Source: Kumtagia ephedrae
GTDB taxonomy: Bacteria > Pseudomonadota > Alphaproteobacteria > Rhizobiales > Rhizobiaceae
Direction of reading: 5' to 3'
Assembly (NCBI RefSeq): GCF_003012745.1
Contig: NZ_PXYK01000012.1
Coordinates: forward strand, 1 to 64,000
DNA length: 64,000 bases
Shown: in pieces, positions 25,459-35,631 of the stretch
Numbering within the stretch: the first letter of the stretch is position 1
Layout: every line of letters begins with the position of its first letter
Notes under the pieces: model-generated
The model's input: the letters and a program-made list of their open reading frames with translations, nothing else
The model's database searches: none
What the model was told of the DNA's origin: nothing
Made by a program: the position numbers and the translations under genes

Positions 25459-26064
25459 ATGTCCAAGCGAATCGCCGGTCCCGAGATCGAACGCCTGATC
25501 CAGCTCCTGGCCAAGGTGCCGGGGCTCGGCCCGCGTTCGGCCCGCCGTGCCGCGCTGCATCTGATCAAGAAGAAGGAGCAGCTGCTGGCGCCGCTCGCCG
25601 GCGCCATGGCCGACGCGGTGGACAAGGTCCGCGTCTGCTCGACCTGCGGCAATGTCGACACCGTCGACCCGTGCATGATCTGCACCGACCCGCGCCGCGA
25701 CGGCGCCACCATCGTCGTGGTCGAGGACGTCTCCGACCTGTGGGCGCTGGAGCGCGCCGCCGCCCTCAATGCGCGTTATCACGTGCTCGGCGGCACGCTG
25801 TCGCCGCTCGACGGCATCGGCCCCGACCAGCTCAACATCAAGGGGCTGGTCGCCCGCGTCGCCGAGGGCGGCGTCTCCGAGATCATCCTGGCGGTCAACG
25901 CCACGGTCGAGGGGCAGACCACCGCGCACTATCTCACCGACCAGCTTTCCGGCTTCGGCGTCAAGGTCACCCGGCTGGCGCATGGCGTGCCGGTCGGCGG
26001 CGAGCTCGACTATCTCGACGAGGGCACGCTGGCGGCGGCGCTCAAATCTCGGACCGCGTTTTGA
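25459..26064 (+). CDS. recR: Recombination mediator protein RecR
   Basis: DNA-binding ring protein that works with RecO/RecF to load RecA at gaps. The 201-residue length is typical. The N-terminal helix-hairpin-helix ([16 protein letters not shown]) is followed by a Cys4 zinc finger (CSTC...CMIC) and a Toprim domain ([13 protein letters not shown]). It ends 27 bases before a long hairpin repeat. Confidence 0.96.
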   Translation: MSKRIAGPEIERLIQLLAKVPGLGPRSARRAALHLIKKKEQLLAPLAGAMADAVDKVRVCSTCGNVDTVDPCMICTDPRRDGATIVVVEDVSDLWALERAAALNARYHVLGGTLSPLDGIGPDQLNIKGLVARVAEGGVSEIILAVNATVEGQTTAHYLTDQLSGFGVKVTRLAHGVPVGGELDYLDEGTLAAALKSRTAF

Positions 26065-26091
26065 CGCAAAGGCTTTGTAGACGGCAGCAAT

Positions 26092-26281
26092 GATTCGCGC
26101 TCTACGTTGCCCCCCTTTGTCCTGCCGGACATCTCCCCCACAAGGGGGGAGATCGGCCGGCCGCCTTGCTTTCGCAAATCGTCGACGTTGCAGGAAGTGC
26201 GGCGAGGCCGAAGCTTCCAATCTCCCCCCTTGTGGGGGAGATGTCCGGCAGGACAGAGGGGGGCAGCGTAGAGCGCGAATC
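26092..26281. repeat. 190-bp inverted-repeat element (MITE-like, rhizobial type)
   Basis: Two arms of 62 bases (26092-26153 and 26220-26281) are inverted copies with only two mismatches, around a 66-base centre. The arms begin GATTCGCGCTCTACG and contain smaller palindromes such as CTCCCCCACAAGGGGGGAG. The element ends nine bases before the transglycosylase start. Similar motifs are known to be common between genes in rhizobial genomes. No transposase is present. Confidence 0.88.
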
Positions 26282-26290
26282 TTCGCCGCG

Positions 26291-27511
26291 ATGGCAATGC
26301 TTCTAGTCTTGCCGATTGCCCTGCTTTCAGCCCCTGCCTCCGCCGCCAAGATCGACGACCAGTTCCGCGCCTGGCTGGCGCAGGATCTGTGGCCGGCCGC
26401 ACAGGCCAGCGGCGTCTCGAAACAGACCTTCGACGCCGCCTTTGCCGGCGTCTCCCCGAACCTCAAGCTGCCGGATCTTGTCCTGCCCGGCCAGAAGCCG
26501 ACCACGCCGAAGAAGCAGCATCAGGCCGAGTTCGGCTCACCCGGCAGCTATTTCGCCGAGAAGACGATCGGCGCCGTCACCTCCGGCGGCCGGGCGCGGG
26601 CAGGCCGCCATGCCAGGACGCTCGCCGCCGTGGAGAAGCGCTACGGCGTGCCGGGCGAGGTCGTGCTGGCGATCTGGGGTCGCGAATCCGGCTTCGGCGC
26701 GGCGAAGATGCCCTATGACGCTTTCGAGGTGCTGGGCACGAAGGCCTTCCTGGCGACGCGCAAGGAGATGTTTCGCAAGGAGGTGCTCGCCGCCCTCGTC
26801 ATGGTCGAGCGCGGCCTGGTGGCGCGCGACCAGATGAAATCCTCCTGGGCCGGCGCGCTCGGCCAGCCGCAGTTCCTGCCTTCCTCCTTCCTCGACCACG
26901 CCGTCGATTTCGACGGCGACGGCCGCGCCGACATCTGGAACTCGGTGCCGGACACGCTCGCGTCGATCGCCAACTATCTCGTCCATTACGGATGGGTGCC
27001 TGGTCGCGACTGGGGATTCGAGGTGACGGTGCCGGCGAGCGTCTCCTGCGCGCTGGAAGGTCCCGACCAGGGCCGCGGCATCGCCCAATGGGCGGCAATG
27101 GGGATTGTCCGGGTCACCGGAAAGCCGTTCCCCGCCCGAGAGGCAAAAGCGGAAGGTTTTCTGCTGATGCCGGCCGGCCGCAGCGGCCCGGCCTTCATCG
27201 TCACGCCGAATTTTTATGTGCTGAAGAAGTACAACGAAAGTGACCTCTATGCGTTGTTCATCGGCCACGGCGCCGATCGCATCGCGCATGGCGACCGGAC
27301 CTTCGCCGGGAGCTGGGGCAGGGTCGGCGGCCTCTACCGCTCGGACATCGCCTCGCTGCAGCGGGCGCTGGAGGCGGAGGGCTACGACGTAGGCGGCGCC
27401 GACGGCCTGCCCGGCTTCAAGACGCGGCGCTCGATCGGGGCTTGGCAGGAGAAGAACGGCAACGCCGCCACCTGCTTTCCCGACCGGCCGATCGTGGAGG
27501 CGCTGCGGTAG
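26291..27511 (+). CDS. MltB-type lytic murein transglycosylase
   Basis: Periplasmic enzyme that cleaves the glycan strands of peptidoglycan. The 406-residue product has a signal peptide (residues 1-19, ending APASA), an SLT2/MltB domain with catalytic Glu132 in IWGRESGFG, the later GALGQPQFLPSSFLDHAVDFDGDG, and a C-terminal peptidoglycan-binding domain from about 340 (LQRALEAEGYDVGGADGLPG). A longer reading from 26090 only translates the hairpin repeat and is rejected. The repeat lies immediately upstream, so the promoter may be within or beyond it. Confidence 0.91.
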   Translation: MAMLLVLPIALLSAPASAAKIDDQFRAWLAQDLWPAAQASGVSKQTFDAAFAGVSPNLKLPDLVLPGQKPTTPKKQHQAEFGSPGSYFAEKTIGAVTSGGRARAGRHARTLAAVEKRYGVPGEVVLAIWGRESGFGAAKMPYDAFEVLGTKAFLATRKEMFRKEVLAALVMVERGLVARDQMKSSWAGALGQPQFLPSSFLDHAVDFDGDGRADIWNSVPDTLASIANYLVHYGWVPGRDWGFEVTVPASVSCALEGPDQGRGIAQWAAMGIVRVTGKPFPAREAKAEGFLLMPAGRSGPAFIVTPNFYVLKKYNESDLYALFIGHGADRIAHGDRTFAGSWGRVGGLYRSDIASLQRALEAEGYDVGGADGLPGFKTRRSIGAWQEKNGNAATCFPDRPIVEALR

Positions 27512-27645
27512 CGCGGAGCGAATGCCTGATGAAATCGTTCATCCGGCCCTGACTTTCGTGTTTGATCGCATGGTTTTTCTCCGGGAATGCCGCACTTTTC
27601 GGGACCATGCGTGCACCTTTTGGCATCATTCGCAGGGATCATGTC

Positions 27646-28128
27646 ATGGTGAACAGGCATGCGGCAAGGCTGCGGCGCCTGCTCGACGGTTCCGAAAGGC
27701 CGCCTCGCTGGCCGGCGGGCGTCTCGGTGCGGACCTTGCGCGACACCGCCGACGCCAAGGCCATGCACGGCCTGCTCATCCGCATCTATGGCGAGGATGA
27801 CGCGGACGTCTTTCCCTCTTTCGAGGACTGGTGGGGACGGGTATCGGGCGACCCGGAGTTCTCCGCCGAGCTGTGCTTCCTGGCATCCGACACGACGGGC
27901 CGGCTCGCCGGTTTGGCGCATTGCTGGACCAGCGCCTTTCTCAAGGATCTGGCGGTGCGGCCGGACATGCGCCGCCGCGGGATCGGCGCGGCGCTGCTCG
28001 ACCACTGCTTCGCCGTGTTCCGAGCGCGCGGCGCCGCTCGTCTCGACCTCAAGGTCGAGCTCGACAACGCGGCAGGGTTGAGGCTCTACGAACGCGCCGG
28101 CATGGTGCGCGTGCCGTGGGAGGGATGA
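27646..28128 (+). CDS. GNAT family N-acetyltransferase
   Basis: Predicted acetyl-CoA-dependent transferase of 160 residues. Motif A is clear: LAVRPDMRRRGIGAALLDHC, followed by DLKVELDNAAGLRLYERAGM typical of the C-terminal half. I chose ATG 27646 (AGGGATC upstream); an ATG at 27607 would add 13 residues. The substrate is unknown. It is convergent with a flavin monooxygenase gene. Confidence 0.82.
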   Translation: MVNRHAARLRRLLDGSERPPRWPAGVSVRTLRDTADAKAMHGLLIRIYGEDDADVFPSFEDWWGRVSGDPEFSAELCFLASDTTGRLAGLAHCWTSAFLKDLAVRPDMRRRGIGAALLDHCFAVFRARGAARLDLKVELDNAAGLRLYERAGMVRVPWEG

Positions 28129-28150
28129 ACGGCTGCAAAACCGGCGCTGC

Positions 28151-29155
28151 TCAGGCCGCCTTTGCCAGCTCCCGGTGCGCCTCGGCAAGGATCTCGAAAG
28201 AGCGCTTGCGCGCCGCGTGGTCGAATATCTGCGCCGTCACCATCAGTTCGTCCGCGCCGGTGCGGCGGATGAAGGCGTCCAACCCCGCCCGCACGGTCTC
28301 AGGCCCGCCGACGACGGCACAGGAAAGGGCACTGTCGAGCATGGCGCGCGCCGCGGGGTCGAGCGTCTCGACATAATTCTCGATCGGCGGCGGCAGCTTT
28401 CCGGGACGGCCGGTGCGCAGATTGACGAAAGCCTGCTGCAGCGAAGAGAACAGCAACGTGGCCTCCGCGTCGGTTTCGGCGGCGAAGACGTTGAGCCCGA
28501 GCATGAGATGCGGCTTGTCGAGGCTCTCGGAGGGCTGGAAGCGCGAGCGGTAGATGTCGATGGCATGCTCCATCTCGGCCGGCGCGAAATGCGAGGCGAA
28601 GGCGTAGGGCAGGCCGAGTATGGCCGCGAGCTGCGCGCCATAGGTGCTCGACCCCAGCATCCACACCTCGACGGTCTCACCCTCGCCCGGCACCGCGCGT
28701 ACCCGCTGGTTCGGTCCGGCAGGCGCGAAATAGGCCATCAGCTCGACCACGTCGTTGGGAAAGCCATCGACGCCCGCTTCCAGGTTGCGGCGCAGCGCCC
28801 GCGCCGTCGCCATGTCGGTGCCCGGAGCCCGCCCCAGGCCGAGGTCGACGCGGCCGGGAAAAAGCGCCGACAGCGTCCCGAACTGCTCGGCGATCACCAG
28901 CGGCGCATGGTTGGGCAGCATGATGCCGCCGGAGCCGACGCGGATCGTCTTCGTGCCGGCCGCCACGTGACCGATCACCACCGCGGTCGCGGCGCTGGCG
29001 ATGCCAGGCATGTTGTGATGTTCGGCCAGCCAGTAGCGCCTGTAGCCCAGACCTTCGGCGTGACGCGCCAGGTCGAGCGTGTTGGCGAGCGACTGCGAGA
29101 CGCCACTGCCCTCCGGCACGGGTGCGAGATCGAGGACGGAGAGGTCTGTCATCAT
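28151..29155 (-). CDS. LLM class flavin-dependent oxidoreductase
   Basis: Luciferase-like monooxygenase (TIM-barrel, FMN-dependent) of 334 residues. Family features include [11 protein letters not shown] at the N-terminus, [16 protein letters not shown], and [23 protein letters not shown]. This subgroup is widespread in rhizobia and its substrate is usually unknown. Two ATG codons lie in tandem (29155 and 29152). Convergent with the GNAT gene; the next upstream gene on the same strand is a permease. Confidence 0.85.
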   Translation of the reverse strand: MMTDLSVLDLAPVPEGSGVSQSLANTLDLARHAEGLGYRRYWLAEHHNMPGIASAATAVVIGHVAAGTKTIRVGSGGIMLPNHAPLVIAEQFGTLSALFPGRVDLGLGRAPGTDMATARALRRNLEAGVDGFPNDVVELMAYFAPAGPNQRVRAVPGEGETVEVWMLGSSTYGAQLAAILGLPYAFASHFAPAEMEHAIDIYRSRFQPSESLDKPHLMLGLNVFAAETDAEATLLFSSLQQAFVNLRTGRPGKLPPPIENYVETLDPAARAMLDSALSCAVVGGPETVRAGLDAFIRRTGADELMVTAQIFDHAARKRSFEILAEAHRELAKAA

Positions 29156-29241
29156 GTCGGTTCCCGGTTGCCGCCTCGATATAGGAGCGCAGCGGGCGCC
29201 GCGCAAAGGCTGGATCAATGGTCCGGCGACACGCCCGCCGA

Positions 29242-30411
29242 TCAGCGGGGAAAGGCTTCCGGCACCGCTTTTGCGGAACTTTCAGCGTCCGCCGGTGCCG
29301 TGTCGTCGACCGACTGTTGCGCCGACAGAAAATTCCCGACATGCCGCAGGCTGTCGAAATTGTCGCAGAAGACCTTGACGACGACCAGGATGGGCACGGC
29401 GATCAGCGCGCCGACGAATCCCCACAGCCAGGACCAGAAGGCGACCGCGATCAGGATCGACACGGCGTTGATCTCGAGGCGCCGCCCGAGCACGAGGGGA
29501 CTGACCAGCTGGCCCTCGACGATATTGCAGAGCAGCACGAACGCAGGTGCCAGCAGCGCGTAGGGCAGGCTGTCGAAGGTGATGATGGAGATCGCGGCCA
29601 CGAGCAGGACGGTGGCGGCCGCGCCGATATAGGGGAGGAAGTTGAGGAGCATCGCCGCCACCCCCCATACCAGCGGGGTCGGCATGCCGACCCACCACAT
29701 GCCGAGGCCGACCGCCGCGCCCAGCCCGATGTTGATGATGGTGACGGTAAGCAGGTAGTGCGAGATTTCGCGTTCGACATCGTAGACCACCCGCAGCGCC
29801 CGCTTCTTTTCGCTCATGCGGGCGAAGGACTGGACGATCTTCTCGTAAAACAGCGTGCCCGAGGCGAGCAGGAACAGCGACAGCACGAAGGTGAGCGCGA
29901 TCGTCGTGCCGGCCGCCATCAGGTTGCCTGCCGCCTGCGAGACGAGTCCGGCCTGCGCCACCACCACCTTCTGCACGCCGGGCTCGTGTGCGGTGTCGGT
30001 CGCCTGCTCGACCTGGCTGAAGAACCGGAGAATCTGCTCGAACGGACTGCGCAGCTCCGCCAGCCGCTCGCTGAGCCGCCGGCCGATCGCCGGCGCGTCG
30101 TTGATCAGCGCGACCACCGGTCCGCTGAGGACGAAGCCGATGACCGCCAAGACCATGACCGAGAGCAGCACTAGCAAGGTGGCCGAGACATAGGCCGGCA
30201 CGCCGTGCTTGCGCAGAAGCCGCACGATCGGCGTCAGCATCAGCGCAAGCAGGAATGCCAGCACCACCGGAAGGAAGAAGTCGCGGGCGAGATAGAGGGC
30301 GCCGACGAGAGCGATCAGGAAGATGCCGATCAGCAGCGAGCGCATCAGCCGCGTATCCGCCTGGGTGCGCGACGGCAGGTCCTCGCCGGACACCTCATCC
30401 TGAACTGACAT
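29242..30411 (-). CDS. AI-2E family (PerM-like) membrane transporter
   Basis: Polytopic protein of 389 residues with about eight helices arranged as in the AI-2E/PerM family: two near the N-terminus, a soluble insert at about 105-165, then a helical bundle with NFLPYIGA and [22 protein letters not shown]. Members export small molecules or ions; the AI-2 assignment applies to few of them. The ATG at 30411 gives the expected short charged N-terminus. Between two flavin oxidoreductase genes on the same strand. Confidence 0.87.
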   Translation of the reverse strand: MSVQDEVSGEDLPSRTQADTRLMRSLLIGIFLIALVGALYLARDFFLPVVLAFLLALMLTPIVRLLRKHGVPAYVSATLLVLLSVMVLAVIGFVLSGPVVALINDAPAIGRRLSERLAELRSPFEQILRFFSQVEQATDTAHEPGVQKVVVAQAGLVSQAAGNLMAAGTTIALTFVLSLFLLASGTLFYEKIVQSFARMSEKKRALRVVYDVEREISHYLLTVTIINIGLGAAVGLGMWWVGMPTPLVWGVAAMLLNFLPYIGAAATVLLVAAISIITFDSLPYALLAPAFVLLCNIVEGQLVSPLVLGRRLEINAVSILIAVAFWSWLWGFVGALIAVPILVVVKVFCDNFDSLRHVGNFLSAQQSVDDTAPADAESSAKAVPEAFPR

Positions 30412-30493
30412 GGTGAAGGCCCTCACATGTCCCCGGGCGATGGCCTCGGGGACGATCACCGTCCAGAACGCGGCGGAGGCTCGGGAAGTTCCG

Positions 30494-31540
30494 TTAGCCG
30501 GCGGCGGGGGCCGTCCCGATCTCCTTGCGCACCAGCGGAGCCACCCTGGTGCCGAACAGCTCTATCGCCTTCATCAGTTTGTCGTGCGGCATCAGGCCGA
30601 TCGCCATCTGCAGCAGAAAGCGGTCGTTGCGGAAGATCCTGTGCATGGCGACGATCTTCTCGGCGACGGTCTCCGGGTCGCCGACGAACAACGCGCCGCG
30701 CGGGCCGCGCGCCTGGTCGAAATGGGCGCGGCTGGTCGGACCCCAGCCGCGCTCGCGGCCGATGCGGTTCATCACCTCGGCTTGCGGCAGGTAGAAGTCG
30801 TCGGCCGCCTGCGCGGTGGTCTCGCCGACGAAACCATGGACGTTTAGGCTGGTGGCGAGCGTGCTCGGGTCGTGTCCGCCCTGCGCGGCGGCTCGCCGGT
30901 AGAGCTCGAACAGCGGCGCGAAGCGCGCCGGCTCGCCGCCTATGATGGCGAGCGCCAGCGGAAGGCCGAGTTTGCCGGCCCGGGCGACCGAATTCGGCGT
31001 GCCGCCGACGGCGATCCAGATCGGCAGCCTGTCCTGATGCGGCCGCGGATAGACTCCGCGGTCATGGATGGGCGCCCTCAGCCGGCCCGACCAGGTGATT
31101 CGCTCGCTGTCGCGCAGCTTCAGCAGAAGGTCGAGCTTCTCGGCGAACAGCTCGTCGTAGTCGCCGAGGTCGTAGCCGAACAGCGGGAAGGATTCGATGA
31201 AGGAACCGCGACCCGCCATGATCTCGGCGCGTCCGCCTGAAATCAGGTCGAGCGTGGCGAATTGCTGGAAGACCCGGACAGGATCGTCGGACGACAGCAC
31301 GCTGACCGCGCTGGTGAGCCGGATCCGCCTGGTGCGTTCCGCCGCGGCTGCGAGCGCGACGGCGGGCGCCGAGGCGAGATAGTCCGGCCGGTGATGCTCG
31401 CCGAGGCCGAACACGTCGAGACCGACCTGGTCGGCCAGCTCGATCTCCTCGATCAGGTTGCGCATGCGCTGATGCGGCGAGATGGTACGGCTCTCCGGAT
31501 CGGGATCGAGGTCGGCGAAGGTGTAGAGGCCGATTTCCAT
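30494..31540 (-). CDS. LLM class flavin-dependent oxidoreductase
   Basis: A second luciferase-like monooxygenase, 348 residues, only distantly similar to the one at 28151. It begins [19 protein letters not shown] and contains [18 protein letters not shown] and [23 protein letters not shown], features of a subgroup of putative oxidoreductases. FMN binding is expected; the substrate is unknown. A longer in-frame reading up to 31783 is not supported by family similarity. It precedes the AI-2E permease gene by about 80 bases and may be co-transcribed with it. Confidence 0.85.
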   Translation of the reverse strand: MEIGLYTFADLDPDPESRTISPHQRMRNLIEEIELADQVGLDVFGLGEHHRPDYLASAPAVALAAAAERTRRIRLTSAVSVLSSDDPVRVFQQFATLDLISGGRAEIMAGRGSFIESFPLFGYDLGDYDELFAEKLDLLLKLRDSERITWSGRLRAPIHDRGVYPRPHQDRLPIWIAVGGTPNSVARAGKLGLPLALAIIGGEPARFAPLFELYRRAAAQGGHDPSTLATSLNVHGFVGETTAQAADDFYLPQAEVMNRIGRERGWGPTSRAHFDQARGPRGALFVGDPETVAEKIVAMHRIFRNDRFLLQMAIGLMPHDKLMKAIELFGTRVAPLVRKEIGTAPAAG

Positions 31541-31638
31541 GATTCTGCGGCTCGCACGGTCGGACAAATTCACCGACAAGTAGTTGTCCGCGAGCTTTCC
31601 CGCCAGCCCCCGAGCGGTGAACGGTGCATCTGCTGGAG

Positions 31639-32253
31639 CTAGGACGGCCAGGATACGCTTATGCCATTCTGGCTTTTGCCGCCCTCGATACCGCTCACGA
31701 TCGGACGCATCGTTGCTATGTCGGCCGCGGCGCAGCTGTGATCGAAGCCCCAGACGGGGATCGTCGCCGAATTCGCCACGCATTGCGCATAGCGGTTGCC
31801 CGATTCACAGCCGAGAAGGATGATCTTGGTCGTCCTGGGGGCTCTGCCGATGAATTTCCAGAACAAGTCGCCATAAGGGCATAACTGACGCCCTGTTCCA
31901 TTGGTGTGCCAAGGCTGCCGGTAGCGCCAGTCGGCGTTTTCAGTCTCGCGGCTCGCTTTGTCGATCGGGGTGAGGTAGGACATGATAGGGCCGTCCAGTT
32001 CGCCGACATGCGAAACGGTCAGCACGCAGGTGGCGACGAACAAGAATTCCAGGAATGATCCCGAGCCTCCATTCGGAGCCGCTGAGACAGGAAGCATATC
32101 GATGTAGTGGAAGTCCCTCGACTGATTGGCGAATACGCATTTGTAAACGATCCCGTTGCCGCCGTAGACATTTTTCACCAAATCTTCGCCGACGCGCTCG
32201 AAATTCTTCTGATCAGGCCCGTCTCCAGGCACTATCACGGCTGCTGGCATCAT
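31639..32253 (-). CDS. Orphan protein with possible His/Cys dyad, lower GC
   Basis: I do not recognise this 204-residue protein. A strong ribosome site (GGGAGGCA) precedes tandem ATGs, and base composition is visibly more AT-rich than the surroundings, suggesting transfer. Two segments look like beta-strands ending in candidate catalytic residues: [18 protein letters not shown] (His82) and [17 protein letters not shown] (Cys149), followed by VWGFDHSC. The order and spacing recall caspase-like (clan CD) or CHAT folds, but the similarity is weak. No signal peptide or membrane helix is evident. It stands alone, divergent from glnD. Confidence 0.6.
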   Translation of the reverse strand: MMPAAVIVPGDGPDQKNFERVGEDLVKNVYGGNGIVYKCVFANQSRDFHYIDMLPVSAAPNGGSGSFLEFLFVATCVLTVSHVGELDGPIMSYLTPIDKASRETENADWRYRQPWHTNGTGRQLCPYGDLFWKFIGRAPRTTKIILLGCESGNRYAQCVANSATIPVWGFDHSCAAADIATMRPIVSGIEGGKSQNGISVSWPS

Positions 32254-32453
32254 TGCCTCCCGGGATATCTACAGAAGAATATTACAGACCGGCCAAAATT
32301 GAAACGTTCTGTTACTTTTTTTGTAGGGAGCTCTTCTCGATCACCGGTGCGATTTCCGACGCGAGGAGCCGATTGCAACGCCTGCCGCTCGTATCCACAT
32401 TGCGCAAAACAGTTTATAGACGCGCGCGACCGCAGGAAGAGTCGCTTCGCCCC

Positions 32454-35258
32454 ATGACGAAAACACCACTCAGGCTCGAAGAACTGGTCGACGGCGACGC
32501 GCTGCGGCGCGAGCTGACGGCATTTACGGCCGACACGTCGGGTGACGGTTCGGGCATGGCGGTCCGCGCCAAGGTGCTCGCGGCTCTGAAGGAGAGCATC
32601 GCCGCCGGCAAGCGTGCAGCCGAGCGGATGCTGGCGGAGGACGGCAGCGGCACCGCCTGCGCGCGCCGCCTGTCGCACCTGATGGACGAGATCATCCGGG
32701 TGCTCTACGATTTTGCCGCGACTCACGTCTACCGCGCGAAAAATCCGTCCGCCGCCGAGCGCATGGCGGTCGTCGCGGTCGGCGGCTACGGACGCGGTAC
32801 GCTCGCCCCCGGCTCCGACATCGACCTGCTGTTCCTGCTGCCCTACAAGCAGACGCCCTGGGGCGAGCAGGTCGTCGAGTACATGCTCTACATGTTGTGG
32901 GACCTCGGCCTGAAGGTCGGCCACGCCACCCGCAACATCGACGACTGCGTGCGGCTGTCGCGCTCGGACATGACGATCCGCACGGCGATCCTCGAGGCGC
33001 GCTTCATCTGGGGCGAGCAGCCGCTGTTCGACGAGATGCTCGCCCGCTTCGACCGCGAGGTGGTGAAGGGTACGGGCTCGGAATATGTGCAGGCCAAGCT
33101 CGCCGAGCGCGATACCCGCCACGGCAAGGCCGGCGAGAGCCGCTATCTGGTCGAGCCCAACGTCAAGGACGGCAAGGGCGGCCTGCGCGACCTGCAGACG
33201 CTGTTCTGGATCGCCAAGTATTTCTATCGGGTCCGCTCGGGAGAGGAGCTGGTGAAGGCCGGCGTGTTCACCCGTACCGAATACAACCAGTTCCTCAAGG
33301 CCGAGGATTTCCTCTGGGCAGTACGCTGCCACATGCATTTCCTCACCGGCAAGGCCGAGGAGCGGCTGCATTTCGACATCCAGCGCGATATCGCCGAACG
33401 GCTCGGCTACACCAGCCATCCCGGCATGTCGGCGGTCGAGCGCTTCATGAAGCACTACTTCCTGATCGCCAAGGACGTCGGCGACCTGACCCGCATCTTC
33501 TGCGCGGCGCTGGAGGAGGAGCAGGCCAAGCATGTTCCCGGCTTCAACCGCATCTTCCTGACCTTCTCGCGCCGCCGCCGCAAGCTCGCCGGCACCGCCG
33601 ACTTCATCGTCGACAACCACCGCATCAACGTCGCCGACGACAAGGTCTTTTCGCGCGACCCCGTCAATTTGCTCAGGCTGTTCTGGTTCGCCGACCGGCA
33701 CGGCCTCGAATACCATCCCGACGCGCTCAAGCTGCTCAGGCGCTCGCTGCGGCTGGTCGACAGGGACCTGCGCCGGAACGCCGAGGCCAACCGCCTGTTC
33801 CTCGACATTCTCACCTCCGACCGCAATCCCGAACTCAACCTGAGACGCATGAACGAGGCGGGGCTGCTCGGCAAGCTCATCCCCGATTTCGGCAAGATCG
33901 TCGCGATGATGCAGTTCAACATGTATCATCACTATACGGTCGACGAGCACCTGCTGCGCTGCATCGGCATCCTGTCGGAGATCGAGCATGGCGACGGCGA
34001 GCGGCTGCACCCGCTGTCGCACACGCTGATGCCCGGGCTCACCAGCCAGCGCGAGGTGCTCTACGTGGCGGTGCTGCTGCACGACATCGCCAAGGGCCGG
34101 CCGGAGGACCATTCGGAGGTCGGGGCGCGGATCGCCCGCCGCATCTGCCCGCATATGGGCCTGTCGGCCGAGGACACCGCGACGGTGGCCTGGCTGGTGG
34201 AGCACCATCTGCTGATGTCGATGACGGCGCAGACCCGCGACCTCAACGACCGCAAGACGATCAGCGATTTCGCCGACATCGTGCAGTCGGTCGAGCGGCT
34301 GAAGCTGCTGCTCGTCCTGACCGTCTGCGACATCAGGGGCGTCGGCCCGGGCGTGTGGAACGGCTGGAAGGGTCAGTTGCTGCGCAATCTCTATTACGAA
34401 ACCGAACTGCTGCTCACTGGCGGCTTCTCCGAGGTGTCGCGCTCACTCCGGGCCGAGAAGGCGCGCGAAGAACTCGCGGCCGCCCTGGCCGCATGGCCGG
34501 AGAAAGCCCGACGCCGCGTCATCAAGCTGCATTACGAGAACTACCTGCTGGCCGTCGACGTCGAGGACCAGGTGCGCCACGCCGAGTTCATCCGCGCCGC
34601 CGACGACGCCGACAGGAAGCTCGCCACCATGGCGCGCCCGCATGCCTTCGAGGCGGTGACCGAGATCACGGTGCTGGCGCAGGACCATCCGCGCCTGCTG
34701 TCCGTCATCGCCGGCGCCTGCGCGGCCGCCGGCGCCAACATCGTCGACGCCCAGGTGTTCACCACCTCGGACGGACGGGCGCTCGACACCATCCTGATCT
34801 CGCGCGAGTTCGACCGCGACGAGGACGAGCAGCGCCGTGCCGAGCGGGTCGGCCGGCTGATCGAGGACGTGCTGTCGGGCAAGAGCTGGCTGCCGGAGAT
34901 CATCGCCAAGCGGGCGAAGTCGAAGCGGCGGGCTAGGACGTTCCCGATCGAGCCGCGCGTCGACATCCGCAACACGCTGTCCAATCGCTTCACCGTGATC
35001 GACGTCTCGGGGCTCGACCGGCCGGGCCTGCTGTCGGAGATCACGGGAAAGCTGTCGGACCTGTCGCTCGACATCGCCTCGGCCCACATCACCACATTCG
35101 GCGAGAAGGTGATCGACACCTTCTACGTCACCGATCTGACCGGGGCCAAGATCGAGAACCCGATGCGGGTGCAGGCGATCCGCACGGCGCTCACGGCAAC
35201 GCTGGAAGGCGAGCCGGCGCGCAACGGCAAGGTGGCCGAGCAGGCCGCGGCGGAATGA
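32454..35258 (+). CDS. glnD: Bifunctional uridylyltransferase/uridylyl-removing enzyme GlnD
   Basis: Nitrogen sensor that uridylylates PII proteins when glutamine is low and removes UMP when it is high. The 934 residues carry the nucleotidyltransferase motif [18 protein letters not shown] near residue 105, a linker with GGLRDLQT, an HD domain ([20 protein letters not shown]), and two C-terminal ACT domains ([15 protein letters not shown] and [17 protein letters not shown]). The ATG at 32454 has GCAGGAAGAG upstream; the frame stays open to 32055 but without family similarity. murJ follows after a repeat block, an order also seen in other rhizobia. Confidence 0.95.
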   Translation: MTKTPLRLEELVDGDALRRELTAFTADTSGDGSGMAVRAKVLAALKESIAAGKRAAERMLAEDGSGTACARRLSHLMDEIIRVLYDFAATHVYRAKNPSAAERMAVVAVGGYGRGTLAPGSDIDLLFLLPYKQTPWGEQVVEYMLYMLWDLGLKVGHATRNIDDCVRLSRSDMTIRTAILEARFIWGEQPLFDEMLARFDREVVKGTGSEYVQAKLAERDTRHGKAGESRYLVEPNVKDGKGGLRDLQTLFWIAKYFYRVRSGEELVKAGVFTRTEYNQFLKAEDFLWAVRCHMHFLTGKAEERLHFDIQRDIAERLGYTSHPGMSAVERFMKHYFLIAKDVGDLTRIFCAALEEEQAKHVPGFNRIFLTFSRRRRKLAGTADFIVDNHRINVADDKVFSRDPVNLLRLFWFADRHGLEYHPDALKLLRRSLRLVDRDLRRNAEANRLFLDILTSDRNPELNLRRMNEAGLLGKLIPDFGKIVAMMQFNMYHHYTVDEHLLRCIGILSEIEHGDGERLHPLSHTLMPGLTSQREVLYVAVLLHDIAKGRPEDHSEVGARIARRICPHMGLSAEDTATVAWLVEHHLLMSMTAQTRDLNDRKTISDFADIVQSVERLKLLLVLTVCDIRGVGPGVWNGWKGQLLRNLYYETELLLTGGFSEVSRSLRAEKAREELAAALAAWPEKARRRVIKLHYENYLLAVDVEDQVRHAEFIRAADDADRKLATMARPHAFEAVTEITVLAQDHPRLLSVIAGACAAAGANIVDAQVFTTSDGRALDTILISREFDRDEDEQRRAERVGRLIEDVLSGKSWLPEIIAKRAKSKRRARTFPIEPRVDIRNTLSNRFTVIDVSGLDRPGLLSEITGKLSDLSLDIASAHITTFGEKVIDTFYVTDLTGAKIENPMRVQAIRTALTATLEGEPARNGKVAEQAAAE

Positions 35259-35284
35259 GTATCGCGCTGATATTCTCCCCCCTC

Positions 35285-35497
35285 GAGGGCAGGGCGATCG
35301 CATATGGAAGTTCTGGAGTTGTCGCCCGGTCGGCTACCCCCACCCCTGACCCCTCCCCTCAAGGGGGAGGGGGACTTTGCCATGCCGAGCGAAATCGTCA
35401 CCGATTCATGTTTTGCGGAACAGCGGCAATATCCCCCTCCCCCTTGAGGGGAGGGGTTAGGGGTGGGGGTAGCTCAATATGCGATAGCCCTGTCCTC
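35285..35497. repeat. Nested inverted-repeat element between glnD and murJ
   Basis: Inner arms of 42 bases (35333-35374 and 35432-35473) are inverted copies with one mismatch and contain CCCTCCCCTCAAGGGGGAGG palindromes. Outer arms of 21 bases (35285-35305 and 35477-35497) match with two mismatches. The left side has 27 bases between arms and the right side only three, so it is asymmetric. It makes up most of the 373-base glnD-murJ gap. Confidence 0.82.
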
Positions 35498-35600
35498 GCG
35501 GGGGATATGTCGTTGAAGGCCACTGAGGTGGCGGCCGCAGGAGGCACCGCCATCAGGCCGGGCACTGCCGCGGCGACCCCTCCCGGCCGCTTCGCGGCCA

Positions 35601-35624
35601 CCCTCCCCTCAAGGGGGAGGGGGA
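35601..35624. repeat. Third copy of the palindromic core, at the murJ start
   Basis: CCCTCCCCTCAAGGGGGAGG plus GGGA repeats the core of the neighbouring element and ends seven bases before the murJ ATG. The GGGGGAGGGGGA in it is the only visible ribosome-binding sequence for murJ. Confidence 0.8.
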
Positions 35625-35631
35625 CCCGCGC

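Noticed and set aside
26090-26290. N-terminal extension of the transglycosylase through the hairpin repeat
   Set aside because: The extra residues are a translation of the repeat, and the signal peptide begins at 26291.
32055-32453. N-terminal extension of glnD by 133 residues
   Set aside because: The frame is open but lacks family similarity and overlaps the divergent orphan; ATG 32454 has a ribosome site and gives the normal length.
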